From Vibrio sp. YMD68 (lineage in GTDB: Bacteria; Pseudomonadota; Gammaproteobacteria; Enterobacterales; Vibrionaceae): a stretch of DNA of 64,000 nucleotides. Each line of letters opens with the position of its first letter. The first letter of the stretch is position 1. Positions 1-8,257 of the stretch are shown piece by piece. The position numbers and the translations under genes are program-made. Location: positions 558,001 through 622,000 of the forward strand of contig NZ_CP124613.1 in assembly GCF_029958905.1 (NCBI RefSeq), in the 5' to 3' direction. The notes beneath the pieces are model-generated. The model searched no databases. It worked only from the letters and a program-made list of their open reading frames with translations, and was not told the origin of the DNA.

Positions 1-1614
1 TGTACGATATTTATTATTTATCAGTGTGCCATCGTTTACGGTTATGAGCTCACTAACTACTGGTGGCCTTACCTTGCCTCAATGAGAGAGCTGATTGCCG
101 GATTACTTCCTGAAGCGGGGTTCCTGTATGACCCTTACGCTCGTTCTCTTGGCTTATGGCTCGTAGACTCTGCCAATACCCTTCTCAACTATATCCCTAT
201 CTTTCTAATATTATTTGCCATGATTGCGATACTGGAAGACTCTGGTTATATGGCACGCATCGCGTTTATCTGTGACAAAATGCTAAGTAAGTTTGGCTTG
301 CACGGTCAAAGTACATTGCCTATGATTCTGGCCGGTGTTTTTGCTGGCGGTTGTGCGGTACCTGGTATTATGGCAACCAAAGGTATTCCTGACAACAGAG
401 CCAGATTGGCGACGATTCTGACTGTTCCGTATATGAACTGCCTCGCTAAAGTACCTTTATATACTCTACTCTTAGGGCTATTTTTTGTAGAAAATAAATC
501 TCTAATGACTTTCTACATCTCTACTATCTCTATTATTGCCGCGTTACTAGTTGCAAAACTACTGACAAAGACCGTACTTCGCCGTACTGAAACCGCCCCG
601 TTTATTATGGAGCTACCAAGGTACAACCTACCAACCGTTCGTAGTGTGGTGACTCGTTCTCTTGAGCGTACATGGATGTATGTGCGTAAGGTAGGTACGA
701 TAGTATTGGCTGTATCCACCGTTATTTTTGTGCTTCTTCAATTCCCGGGAGTTCCAGAGCCTGAGAGGTTAGAGTTTCAGGCCCAGGCGGAACGTGCAGT
801 TGTCACATTTGAAAAGAAAATTGCCAAGACAAGTTATGCAGGGAAGTTTGATGACACTTCTCTACCAGAGCTCGTTAACTTCTATACCGATTATAAGCGT
901 GCAAAACTGAACGCTTCCGGTGCTGCTGGTTCAAAGAAAGTCAATCAGACATTTACTAATCGAAACGCAGCGTTCTTTACTATTGTCAGGCCAGCAAAGG
1001 GAGATAAAGAAGCTAAAACGGTCAACAAAGCACTGAGAAAACTGGCATCAACGCGTAAAATGCTTCGTCGCCAGATGAAAGAACGCAGATTGGAAGCCTC
1101 ACTGCTGGGGAGTTTTGGCCGCTCTATTGAGCCTGTCACTAAGTATGCTGGTTTTGACTGGAAAGTGAATATTGCACTCTTCTCTTCCTTTGTTGCACGA
1201 GAAAGCAGCGTCGCAACATTGAGTGTGCTGTTTCAACAAGATGAAGATAGTAATAAAAAACTCGAAGAGCGTATGGCCGACTCAAACGAGCTGGCTGCCC
1301 ATGGTGAAGTAATGGCGGTTGCACTGATTTTATTCTTTATTCTTTATCCTCCATGCCTTGCAACCGTGATGATGATTAAAGTACAAACTGGTAAGTATAA
1401 ATGGATGTTACTGTCTATCGTTCTGCCCACCTTGATAGGTTTCACTGTCTCAACAATCGTCTACACATTGGGTACAAAGTTTAATATGAGTGGCATTGAA
1501 CTAATGACACTTACTTACTTTAGCGGGCTAATACTCTTACTGCTCTTAGGCTTGAAAGATTGGATAAGGCTGAAAATGCTGCCCGCCGAAATCTTAATAA
1601 AAAACATAACGTGA
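1..1614 (+). CDS. feoB: FeoB ferrous iron transporter, C-terminal part (5' end outside window)
   Basis: Inner-membrane Fe(II) uptake permease. The reading frame is open from base 1, so the gene begins upstream and its N-terminal G-protein domain is not visible. What remains is the membrane permease: Gate-type repeats with many hydrophobic helices, the segment AGVFAGGCAVPGIMATKG near the start, a charged insertion at about residues 230-340, and a final helix bundle including FILYPPCLATVMMIK. These are typical of the FeoB core. The stop codon overlaps the start of the small Cys-rich gene by one base, so the two are translationally coupled. Identification is confident; the methionine at 82 is internal. 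Confidence 0.95.
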   Translation, partial: CTIFIIYQCAIVYGYELTNYWWPYLASMRELIAGLLPEAGFLYDPYARSLGLWLVDSANTLLNYIPIFLILFAMIAILEDSGYMARIAFICDKMLSKFGLHGQSTLPMILAGVFAGGCAVPGIMATKGIPDNRARLATILTVPYMNCLAKVPLYTLLLGLFFVENKSLMTFYISTISIIAALLVAKLLTKTVLRRTETAPFIMELPRYNLPTVRSVVTRSLERTWMYVRKVGTIVLAVSTVIFVLLQFPGVPEPERLEFQAQAERAVVTFEKKIAKTSYAGKFDDTSLPELVNFYTDYKRAKLNASGAAGSKKVNQTFTNRNAAFFTIVRPAKGDKEAKTVNKALRKLASTRKMLRRQMKERRLEASLLGSFGRSIEPVTKYAGFDWKVNIALFSSFVARESSVATLSVLFQQDEDSNKKLEERMADSNELAAHGEVMAVALILFFILYPPCLATVMMIKVQTGKYKWMLLSIVLPTLIGFTVSTIVYTLGTKFNMSGIELMTLTYFSGLILLLLLGLKDWIRLKMLPAEILIKNIT

Positions 1615-1775
1615 TGCCTATGTACGAGCAAACTATAAACTTTTGGGATATTGCCATCGTCGCTATCATCGTTGGAGGCGCGGCGTATTTCATTTACCGT
1701 AAAGTGTTTAAAAAGAAAAACGCTTGTGGTGGCGGTTGCGATTCGTGTCCCAGCTCATTAAAGAAAAACAACTAG
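1614..1775 (+). CDS. FeoB-associated Cys-rich membrane protein
   Basis: A protein of about 53 residues starting at the ATG that overlaps the feoB stop codon (ATGA); a second ATG 6 bp on is also possible. It has one transmembrane helix (WDIAIVAIIVGGAAYFIY), then a basic stretch and a small Cys cluster (CGGGCDSCP). This matches the FeoB-associated Cys-rich family found after feoB in many gammaproteobacteria in place of FeoC. Its role is not well established; an accessory or redox-linked role in Fe(II) uptake is inferred from context. Confidence 0.85.
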   Translation: MPMYEQTINFWDIAIVAIIVGGAAYFIYRKVFKKKNACGGGCDSCPSSLKKNN

Positions 1776-1810
1776 ATATTGTGGGAAACTTACCTAGATT
1801 TATAAAATGA

Positions 1811-1950
1811 ATGGGGTCAGATCTTGCCTTTTGCCTTTTCAAAGAGAGTGGCCCAGTCATTAGCTAGGCCATGTTTGTTTAGTGAAGAAGATGAACACGT
1901 TACTATTCTAATTTTACTCGCTGGAAGCAAAACGCAAGACCTGACCCCAT
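1811..1950. repeat. MITE-like element, copy 1 (RAYT/IS200-type)
   Basis: A 140-bp non-coding element bounded by near-perfect inverted repeats (ATGGGGTCAGATCTTGC at the left, its complement with one mismatch at the right). The interior resembles the copy at 3281-3414. GGGGTCAGGTCTTGC ends are typical of short elements mobilised by REP-associated tyrosine transposases in Vibrio; a decayed fragment of such a transposase lies at 5107-5244. Confidence 0.75.
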
Positions 1951-2176
1951 ATGAACTTGTATGTACTTACGATTAAGTAGACATGCTAGCAACGATTGGT
2001 AGGGTTTGTATTAACCTCCGCAATACGTGTAACACCTGATTAACAACTAAGTTGTTGAATAATATCTAACAATCATAAATATGATCTAGATAACAGGCGC
2101 TCGCCATTTACTTGTGTACCTTGTTTTCTCCAATTCATGATGTTGGATTGAATTGCTTAGATCAAGGAGTACTAAG

Positions 2177-3163
2177 ATGAAACCATGGAAAATGATACTG
2201 CCGTTATCGGGGCTGTTGCTCTTAGGGTGTACAAACAAACCCGTTGATATTGTTCCTATTGCTTATAACAACTCTCAAAGCGAAGCGTTGAATAAAGCTA
2301 ACCAAACCTTTCTAACCCAGTCTTATAAACACGGCTTCGATACGGTAAAGAGCCCTCTTAAAGACTTTTCACAACAAGAAATTGAAGATGTAAAAACCTC
2401 GCTATCGCGCTCTTCTGGCGGCGGAGCGTCATTGTTTTTTGGCACCATGAATATATTGACCGGCAACTTTATCGGGGCTATCGATGTTGCGGGTGGAGCT
2501 GCCGCTGAGATGGCTCATAGTAATCATGTAGCCGCTCATTCCCAATGGGTTGTTGCTTTAAACGCTAAAGAATTTAGTGATGGTTTAGAAGCCAAACACC
2601 ATGCGAGCAATACCATTCAAATGACAGCGATAAAACTTCTTGAAGAAAAAGGGAATACGTTGACTAAAGTATTCCTCAGAGAAGAAGGAAAGGCTACCTT
2701 GACAGGTGCGAGGATAGCCCCAGAAACCGCTTACGTACTGAACGATAGCTTGCGACTGTTTGGTTTGTATGAATCAGAGTTTTACCATGATAAAGGGGAG
2801 TTTAAGTTAGGAAAAACAAATTTAGTACCCTACGAACAGCAATATGTTTCGGTACGAGATTCCAAAGTATTTGGAGGAGTAGCCAATTTCAAAAGCTTTA
2901 TTGATGGTGATGTGATTGGTTATGAAGGGGTTGATGGGTATGAGCAGTTTTTACTTGATTTGACCGGCCAATTACCTGAAGGTTATTTGCTTTATATACC
3001 TAGTTTTCCAAAAGCTATAGCGTTAAGTGTAGAAAGTATGGAAGATTGGTCATGTCGAAGCTGTAGACAGGGTAAGAGCTATATTCTTAATTCTCAGATC
3101 GTACCCGCGATTTATACTGAGGGAAGAAAGTTGGAGTTTATCGAGCCAGCTAATGATATTTAG
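2177..3163 (+). CDS. Putative lipoprotein of unknown function
   Basis: A 328-residue protein. The start at 2177 is preferred over the upstream in-frame 2153 because AAGGAG sits about 8 bp before it and it gives a clean lipoprotein signal peptide ending in LLLLGC. After the lipobox cysteine there is a Gly/Ala-rich stretch at about residues 85-120 (FFGTMNILTGNFIGAIDVAGGAAAE broken by polar residues) that could associate with membrane, then a mixed alpha/beta region and a CRSC pair near the end. I do not recognise the family. It is probably monocistronic, followed by a strong hairpin. Confidence 0.75.
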   Translation: MKPWKMILPLSGLLLLGCTNKPVDIVPIAYNNSQSEALNKANQTFLTQSYKHGFDTVKSPLKDFSQQEIEDVKTSLSRSSGGGASLFFGTMNILTGNFIGAIDVAGGAAAEMAHSNHVAAHSQWVVALNAKEFSDGLEAKHHASNTIQMTAIKLLEEKGNTLTKVFLREEGKATLTGARIAPETAYVLNDSLRLFGLYESEFYHDKGEFKLGKTNLVPYEQQYVSVRDSKVFGGVANFKSFIDGDVIGYEGVDGYEQFLLDLTGQLPEGYLLYIPSFPKAIALSVESMEDWSCRSCRQGKSYILNSQIVPAIYTEGRKLEFIEPANDI

Positions 3164-3215
3164 TTAATGATGCTTTGCTCATCCTTTTAGGTTGTGAGCA
3201 TTAAATGTGTCATCA

Positions 3216-3252
3216 CTAGGGTGACTGCTTCGATTAAGGCAGTCACCCCTAG
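3216..3252. terminator. Hairpin after the lipoprotein gene
   Basis: Inverted repeat with arms CTAGGGTGACTGC and GCAGTCACCCCTAG around a 10-nt loop, about 50 bp after the lipoprotein stop. It has no clear T tract, so it could be a weak terminator or an RNA-stabilising hairpin. Confidence 0.5.
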
Positions 3253-3280
3253 CCAAAAGCGTTCTCTAATAAAGATCTAC

Positions 3281-3414
3281 AGGGTCAGGTTTTGCCTATT
3301 GTCTTTGATAAGGATGGTCTAGCTTTTTAGCTAGGCTATTTTTGTTTAGTGAATAAGATGAAGACGTTACTATTCCAATTTTACTCGTTGGAAGCAAAAC
3401 GCAAGACTTGCGCC
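3281..3414. repeat. MITE-like element, copy 2 (degenerate)
   Basis: Same family as 1811-1950: AGGGTCAGGTTTTGC at the left, then a shared interior (a tagctaggc palindrome, a block around TTTGTTTAGTGAA, GAAGCAAAACGCAAGAC). The right terminus has diverged (GCAAGACTTGCGCC). No ORF. Confidence 0.7.
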
Positions 3415-3532
3415 TTGTGTCTTTGCTTGTGCTTTTTTTGAACGAAATTCGTCAGCAGCCCTGGTGTAACGTTCTGATAAGATTATATAAATCCTACCAA
3501 TAGCCTTATTGATTGTTTTTGAAAAAAGCCCC

Positions 3533-3564
3533 TTGACTCTCCCCTATAGGGGAGGCTTTAAAGT
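3533..3564 (+). promoter_or_regulatory. MerR-type promoter of the SDR gene
   Basis: A consensus-like -35 TTGACT (3533-3538) is followed by a perfect 16-bp palindrome CTCCCCTATAGGGGAG (3539-3554) filling the spacer, then a TTTAAAGT -10 region (3557-3564). The spacer is about 19 bp. A palindrome inside an over-long spacer is the hallmark of MerR-family activated promoters (MerR, CueR, SoxR). The MerR gene at 4516-4893 is the obvious candidate regulator. Confidence 0.75.
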
Positions 3565-3596
3565 GTTAAAACATCAACAAAGCATAAGGGAAAAAG

Positions 3597-4373
3597 ATGA
3601 AAACAGCATTTATCAGCGGCGCGACTTCAGGCATTGGTTTGGCACTTGCAAGACAATTGCACGAGCAAGGCTACAATTTAATTTTACATGGTCGTGATCA
3701 AAACAGGCTTAATAAATTGCAAGCCAGTTTAAATAGCGCCACGCTAACCATCAGTGCCGATTTGTCTACAAGCACAGGCCTAAAACACTTACTTACTGAG
3801 TTAAGCCAATATCCAGATGATATCGATGTCGCCATTAACAATGCTGGCTTTGGTTTGTATGGACAACATCTTAGCTTAAATGAAATGGAAGTTGACGCCA
3901 TGCTCCATTTAAATATGGTCGCGGTTACCAAACTAAGTCGGTTCTTTGCCGAGCTCATGGTACGGCAAGGTCATGGTTATATTATGAATGTCGCCTCTAC
4001 AGCAGCCTATCAGCCGCAGCCTTACATGGCCGCCTACGCCGCTAGTAAAGCTTACGTAGCGAGTTTAACTGAGTCTCTAGCGATTGAAATGAAAGAGCAA
4101 AACGTCACTGTCACCTGCCTATCACCAGGACGCACCGATACCGCCTTTTTTACCTTTGATGGACAAGATAGCTCGAAGTTAGGAAAAGGAACCTTTGCTG
4201 GTAAAAACCGCACTTCACCAGAGCAAGTTGCCACGTTGGGGTTAAAAGCGATGTTCAGCGGTAAACTTCGTGAAATCCCCTTATGTGAAAACAAATTCTA
4301 CATCTTTCTTAATCGGGTTTTGCCTCGCACCATGGTGCTAAAGATATATCAGCAGGCGATGCGGAATATTTAA
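3597..4373 (+). CDS. Short-chain dehydrogenase/reductase (SDR)
   Basis: A 258-residue classical SDR, presumably an NAD(P)(H)-dependent oxidoreductase. The N-terminal cofactor motif is SGATSGIG (about residues 7-14), NNAG lies at about residue 80, the catalytic Ser is in NVAST, and YAASK carries the catalytic Tyr and Lys (about 150-154). Length and motif spacing are normal. The substrate cannot be inferred. It is convergent with the MerR gene and has a MerR-type promoter, so induction by a small molecule or redox/electrophile signal is likely. Confidence 0.88.
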   Translation: MKTAFISGATSGIGLALARQLHEQGYNLILHGRDQNRLNKLQASLNSATLTISADLSTSTGLKHLLTELSQYPDDIDVAINNAGFGLYGQHLSLNEMEVDAMLHLNMVAVTKLSRFFAELMVRQGHGYIMNVASTAAYQPQPYMAAYAASKAYVASLTESLAIEMKEQNVTVTCLSPGRTDTAFFTFDGQDSSKLGKGTFAGKNRTSPEQVATLGLKAMFSGKLREIPLCENKFYIFLNRVLPRTMVLKIYQQAMRNI

Positions 4374-4515
4374 CGTTGCCATCAGCAGCACTTATTGTTT
4401 AATCCGTGCCAAGCTAGGTTCATCGGTTGACAGAGTTTCCCTATCCAAAATGGTACTGGCGAGGGAATCTCCGCTTACCAGAAGCGACTCATAGTTTTCG
4501 GATAGATAATTCTGC

Positions 4516-4893
4516 TTATCCTGATAAGTTTTCTAACAAACAAGCGTTGTAATGCGCGACACTTTGCTCAAGCTGAGTTAACCCCTGTAGCTTTGCTTGT
4601 AGCTGCTCTTGATGTGCTAATAGGGTGACGCGTTTACTGTTAATTTTAGTCACCAATAAATCCATTGGAACCAGCCCTTGTTGAGTTTTGGCTTGTGCTA
4701 TCTCTTTTAATTCTGCAAGGGTAAAGCCAAGTTGCTTGGCTTGCTTAATCATGGCTAAAACATCTAGGTAGCTTGTGTCGTAAATTCGATACTGGCCTTG
4801 CCTGATTGGGGTTTTAATTAAGCCTATGCTTTCATAATGTCGGATCGCCTTGATGCTTACCCCAGATTTCTTTGCTAGTTCACCGATATACAT
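4516..4893 (-). CDS. MerR-family transcriptional regulator
   Basis: A 125-residue protein with an N-terminal winged-helix MerR domain (MYIGELAKKSGVSIKAIRHY, then the wing ending about residue 70), a long dimerisation helix (about 75-115) and a short tail with a single Cys (NACLLENL). There is no CxnC metal-binding loop of the CueR/ZntR kind, so a metal sensor is less likely than an organic or redox ligand sensor. It is convergent with the SDR gene, whose promoter carries a matching operator. Confidence 0.88.
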   Translation of the reverse strand: MYIGELAKKSGVSIKAIRHYESIGLIKTPIRQGQYRIYDTSYLDVLAMIKQAKQLGFTLAELKEIAQAKTQQGLVPMDLLVTKINSKRVTLLAHQEQLQAKLQGLTQLEQSVAHYNACLLENLSG

Positions 4894-5106
4894 ACCTACT
4901 TTCCCTTTGGTCCCAAATGCTATTGTTATCTTATCATATTCTGTGTTTTGTGGTGGCTCACTAATCAGTGGAAAACCACAGAATAAGGCCAGTGAATGTA
5001 ATGCGGACTGATTTAAACTCGATTCTTAACAGTGAGTTACGGTTCAGTCCTGGATTTTATCTGTTGTTTAGGTGAGAAGGCGAGTAGCCCTCTAAGGAGC
5101 GAGTAT

Positions 5107-5244
5107 GCTGGCCATTTCTACCAAGGTCGATACAAGGTCATATTGGTTGATAAAGAATTCCGTTTGCTTGAAATCGAGCGCTCTATTCTACTCATCCCCA
5201 TTCGTGCTCATATGATTGACACCCTAGATGAGTGGAGCCGTTGG
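5107..5244 (+). pseudogene. RAYT (REP-associated tyrosine transposase) fragment
   Basis: About 46 codons resemble the middle of IS200-like Y1 transposases of the RAYT group: HFYQGRYKVILVDK followed by a degenerate LLEIERSILLIPIRAHMI, where the family has a GRYKAILV block and a YLLEL-RYI-LNPVRA block. The upstream catalytic HUH region and the downstream remainder are absent. The open frame 5032-5409 runs on into the terminator and transposon-end remnant, so it is not a gene. Confidence 0.7.
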
Positions 5245-5289
5245 TATTGTGCAGTAGGAAAAAAGGGTGCACTGAATGGAAATGAAAAA

Positions 5290-5313
5290 GGCGAACCCAA
5301 TGGTTCGCCTTTT
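5290..5313 (+). terminator. Terminator in the old transposon right end
   Basis: Perfect hairpin GGCGAACC-CAAT-GGTTCGCC followed by TTTTG on the + strand and by a run of T (AAAAA on +) on the - strand, so it can act in both directions. A homologous hairpin sits at the same distance inside the active right end (33518-33535), so it is part of the element rather than of the chromosome. Confidence 0.75.
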
Positions 5314-5392
5314 GTTATTCCAGTTAGTTTCCAATTTAGTTATCGGTTTCCAACTCGGTTATCACAGTTTCCAACTTGGTTATCTGTGATCA
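5290..5392. mobile_element. Relic right end of an earlier Tn7-like insertion
   Basis: This stretch matches the right end of the large element (33518-33618) almost base for base: the terminator hairpin, then three 18-bp sites GTTTCCAAYTYRGTTATC at 5327-5344, 5346-5363 and 5367-5384, then TGTGATCA ending at 5392. It is in the same orientation as the active right end. No partner left end is evident to its left, so it is what remains of an older copy at the same chromosomal site. Confidence 0.85.
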
Positions 5393-5396
5393 AAAC
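5392..5396. repeat. Target-site duplication AAAAC (left)
   Basis: The five bases before the TGATCA left end are AAAAC; the same five follow the right end at 33619-33623. A 5-bp duplication is standard for Tn7-like transposition. The first A also serves as the terminal A of the older right end. Confidence 0.85.
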
Positions 5397-5535
5397 TGAT
5401 CATAGATAACTAAGATGGAAACTCGCTACCTTTCTGTATCAATCGTTTGGAAATCACGTTAAGGATAACCAAGTTGGAAACTTTTGGTAATTTGGAAGTC
5501 TGGTTGAACTTCGTAGCGATAACCAAAACGGAAAC
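5397..5535. other. Transposon left end with three spaced TnsB-type sites
   Basis: The terminus TGATCAT is followed by three copies of an 18-bp motif facing inward: 5405-5422 (GATAACTAAGATGGAAAC), 5464-5481 (GATAACCAAGTTGGAAAC) and 5518-5535 (GATAACCAAAACGGAAAC). The spacing is wide (about 55-60 bp), whereas the right-end copies are about 20 bp apart. The same left/right asymmetry is known for Tn7. Binding by TnsB is inferred. Confidence 0.85.
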
Positions 5536-5666
5536 TAGGAGGGTAGTAGTGATTAGTCTGTTTTAGCTTCCATACAGCGAACCGCCACTGTTTATATAGT
5601 TAAACATCATTGAGAAATGCCCTGCTAGAGCTTCTTTTTTTTGTGGCACTCTCTTTCAAAACTCTT

Positions 5667-6038
5667 ATTCTGATGTTTTTTTTCGCAAACTAGCTTCTTA
5701 ATCTGATACTTTTCCTTTTGGCTGAATTTAATCTGATGTTTTTCGCAAACTAGCTTCTTAATCTGATACTTTTCCCTTTGGCTGCATTTAATCTGATGTT
5801 TTTCGCAAACTAGCTTCTTAATCTGATACTTTTCCCTTTGGCTGCATTTAATCTGATGTTTTTCGCAAACTAGCTTCTTAATCTGATACTTTTCCCTTTG
5901 GCTGCATTTAATCTGATGTTTTTCGCAAACTAGCTTCTTAATCTGATACTTTTCCCTTTAGCTACATTTACTCTGATGTTTTTCACAAATTAGCCTATTA
6001 AACTGGTGTTTTTGCTAGTTCGGTTCATTAAGTGGTCA
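5667..6038. repeat. 60-bp tandem repeat array (about six units)
   Basis: Direct repeats with a period of exactly 60 bp. Each unit is made of two related half-units that share TTAATCTGATRYTTTTC: one continues CCTTTGGCTGCAT, the other GCAAACTAGCTTC. The three central units are almost identical; the outer ones are degenerate. The array ends in a unique tail (TTTTTGCTAGTTCGGTTCAT then TAAGTGGTCA). The last unit and the tail recur at 9269-9369. There are no unique spacers, so this is not CRISPR. Confidence 0.9.
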
Positions 6039-6298
6039 CGAGATAATCGGAGGAGAATGTTTTTGGAACTCGATTCAGTTCGTTTTCAACTATCCCTAAA
6101 GTCGATGAAGTCAAGGCTGTAGACCATTATAAGTATAAAAAACAACTGAAAGTGAAGGTACGGATGAGCTGACACGTCGTTGGACAGAAGTGTATTAGTG
6201 ATTTTGACAGAGCGTAGCTAACTATCAAATTTGTATTGTTATTTAGGTACTAGCTATAGGATAATTAAGAATAATCTTTGTAATTTACAGTTTCAATA

Positions 6299-7573
6299 AT
6301 GTCACAAACAAAGCGCTATTTAGAATCACTTGAATACTCGGAAGCTGAGAGTGTTCCCAATGAAATTGAAGCATTACCTTTGGGCTTTACCGAGATTGAT
6401 TTTGGCAAACTAAAGTTAGAAAGGATACTTTTTCGTCGCAAAAACTTTGATTCTAGTGAAGTCATTTCCCAAGTCGCCTCTGAACAGATTATTGCTATTA
6501 CGTATAGAGTGGGCAAAGGGTTTTCTCAATCTTTGCTACATCTTGTAAAAAATGCTGCACCCAACTTAAATCTAAAAGTCGCCTTCAATTTCATTGACGG
6601 GTCAGGGAACAATCCTAATGCTCACTATGCACGTAAGGATATAAATAACTTGATCGGAGCTTTTAGAGCTCTCTTTGAAGATATCTATGAGTCCACTAGT
6701 ATCGAAGTAATTGTGACTACTGATAACCATATAAAGCTTCTTCAGTTTGATGATAATCTGATGATTGGTTCAATGAACCTAAGTCAAACAGCAGACGGCC
6801 TTACTGAAGACAAATTACTAACAAAATTTGATGGTAGGACGCCTAGAGATAACTTTCGTAATCATGAGTTGATTTGCCACTTTACTGGCAACGCGCAAGG
6901 TGTAGCCGAACAAGTTTTTGAGCAACTTGCTGAAACCAAAGATGCAGTAACTCTACATCTAAAAAAATGTAATTATCAGAAACAGCTTTTTAAGACTTGT
7001 AGCAAACTGAAGCTTTCACCTTTAACGTCTGACGATACTATTGAAAACCACCAAGCTAAAGAGAAAGAAATAGAGAAAACTATCCGATCTGTGCTTGAAG
7101 AGGTAATGTCGGCCTTCTTGGTTGTAGAACTTGGCATTGTTTCAATTGATAAACTCAACTATTTTGATTACGACGACTTAGTAGATCTGCATTCGCTGAT
7201 AGCTGATTATCCAGTAGAAGAACTTATCGACTTTATACAAGAATACGCGTGCTTTATTTCCAGCGACTTGCATGAAATTCCTTTCTTTTGTGAGAATGTT
7301 GAAGAACTGTGGCATGGTATCGTTGACCAACTCATCGACAGTGAACTAGATCTAGAACAATTGAAAAATAACATAATTGAACAACGTTACGACAACGACC
7401 TAGATGATGGTGAGGGTGAGCCTGTATTTGGGCAGAAATCTCAAGATATCTACCATGTGACATGTGCTGATTTACATCAAGAGTTAAAAGCTAATCTATC
7501 AGAGGTTATCGAATCTATCCCGACAATTGGCGATGAGATAGGTATGCTGATTTTTGAAAAAAGACTTTATTAA
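6299..7573 (+). CDS. PLD-superfamily (HKD) putative nuclease
   Basis: A 424-residue protein with one phospholipase-D-type active-site motif: H144, K146, D151 and the GSMN segment (157-160) in the order HxK-x4-D-x5-GSxN. A single HKD motif implies dimerisation, as in bacterial PLD nucleases (Nuc, BfiI-type). Residues 230-420 are acidic and helical with no recognised domain. There are no membrane segments. The codon use is AT-rich, like the surrounding cargo. A DNA-cleaving role in defence is inferred from fold and location. It stands alone between the 60-bp array and a 470-bp gene-free stretch. Confidence 0.72.
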   Translation: MSQTKRYLESLEYSEAESVPNEIEALPLGFTEIDFGKLKLERILFRRKNFDSSEVISQVASEQIIAITYRVGKGFSQSLLHLVKNAAPNLNLKVAFNFIDGSGNNPNAHYARKDINNLIGAFRALFEDIYESTSIEVIVTTDNHIKLLQFDDNLMIGSMNLSQTADGLTEDKLLTKFDGRTPRDNFRNHELICHFTGNAQGVAEQVFEQLAETKDAVTLHLKKCNYQKQLFKTCSKLKLSPLTSDDTIENHQAKEKEIEKTIRSVLEEVMSAFLVVELGIVSIDKLNYFDYDDLVDLHSLIADYPVEELIDFIQEYACFISSDLHEIPFFCENVEELWHGIVDQLIDSELDLEQLKNNIIEQRYDNDLDDGEGEPVFGQKSQDIYHVTCADLHQELKANLSEVIESIPTIGDEIGMLIFEKRLY

Positions 7574-8043
7574 TTCAACTAATACAGCATATTCTTCGAG
7601 GCGTTTTCACGATTTTAATTGTAGTAGCCTAGTTAAAGAACGACTTTGTTGTATCTGACAGGAAGCCCATTTGTGCAAGAGCCTCTGAATCTTTCACATC
7701 CGCTAGTAAGTTACGACTAATTTGTACAGTCGGTTAACCAATAGACTTCTTCAACTAACTTTCGGACAATTTCAATTTACGGCAATGGGCTGATTTCTAA
7801 ACTATAGATAGCTTTTAGTATCCAAGATGTAATCAGGCACCACTGTTCACAGCGTCTGGGTAGTCCTAATACTCGAATTCTTTTTCTTTGAAAGTCCCAA
7901 TTTTTTTACTTTCATCTTCTTCTTTTAATCTGGCGAAATATTAGAGTAGACCTATTTCATATGGCAGATTGTGACGGAAATCTCACACAGGAGGGATAAG
8001 TCGGGTGTAAGGTTGAGACCTAAATGTGACTAGAATAGGAACA
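7574..8043. other. Gene-free stretch
   Basis: 470 bp of AT-rich sequence with no convincing ORF. Only the promoter region for the small gene/putAbiC pair is expected here; I see no clear consensus promoter. Confidence 0.5.
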
Positions 8044-8250
8044 ATGGAAATGACGAAAAATTTTGAAGGTCAATATATAGATAAGTCTACAGGTAATACT
8101 TACGAAATTATAGCGAATGAAAAACAAGGTAGTGGGGTAATAGGTTTGACCTTTATCACTTCAACAGGGATGAGCGTATCGGCTATAACATTAGAAGATG
8201 GGTCACAAGGTATGATGCTTGAAGATGGAACTAATTTATCGCGTATATAA
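8044..8250 (+). CDS. Small protein upstream of putAbiC
   Basis: About 68 residues, starting at ATG 8044 or 8050 just after AGGA. It is soluble-looking, beta-rich (GQYIDKSTGNTYEII, GVIGLTFITSTG, SAITLEDGSQG) and acidic, with no Cys and no membrane helix. I do not recognise the family. It ends 7 bp before the preferred start of the putAbiC gene, so the two are co-transcribed. It could be a modulator or phage sensor for the membrane protein; that is a guess from position only. Confidence 0.6.
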   Translation: MEMTKNFEGQYIDKSTGNTYEIIANEKQGSGVIGLTFITSTGMSVSAITLEDGSQGMMLEDGTNLSRI

Positions 8251-8257
8251 GGGTTCT

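Noticed and set aside
5032..5409. 125-residue ORF as a real gene
   Set aside because: Only the middle resembles a RAYT transposase; the C-terminal third is translated terminator and transposon-end DNA.
5667..6038. CRISPR array
   Set aside because: The 60-bp units are contiguous copies without unique spacers and there are no cas genes in the window.
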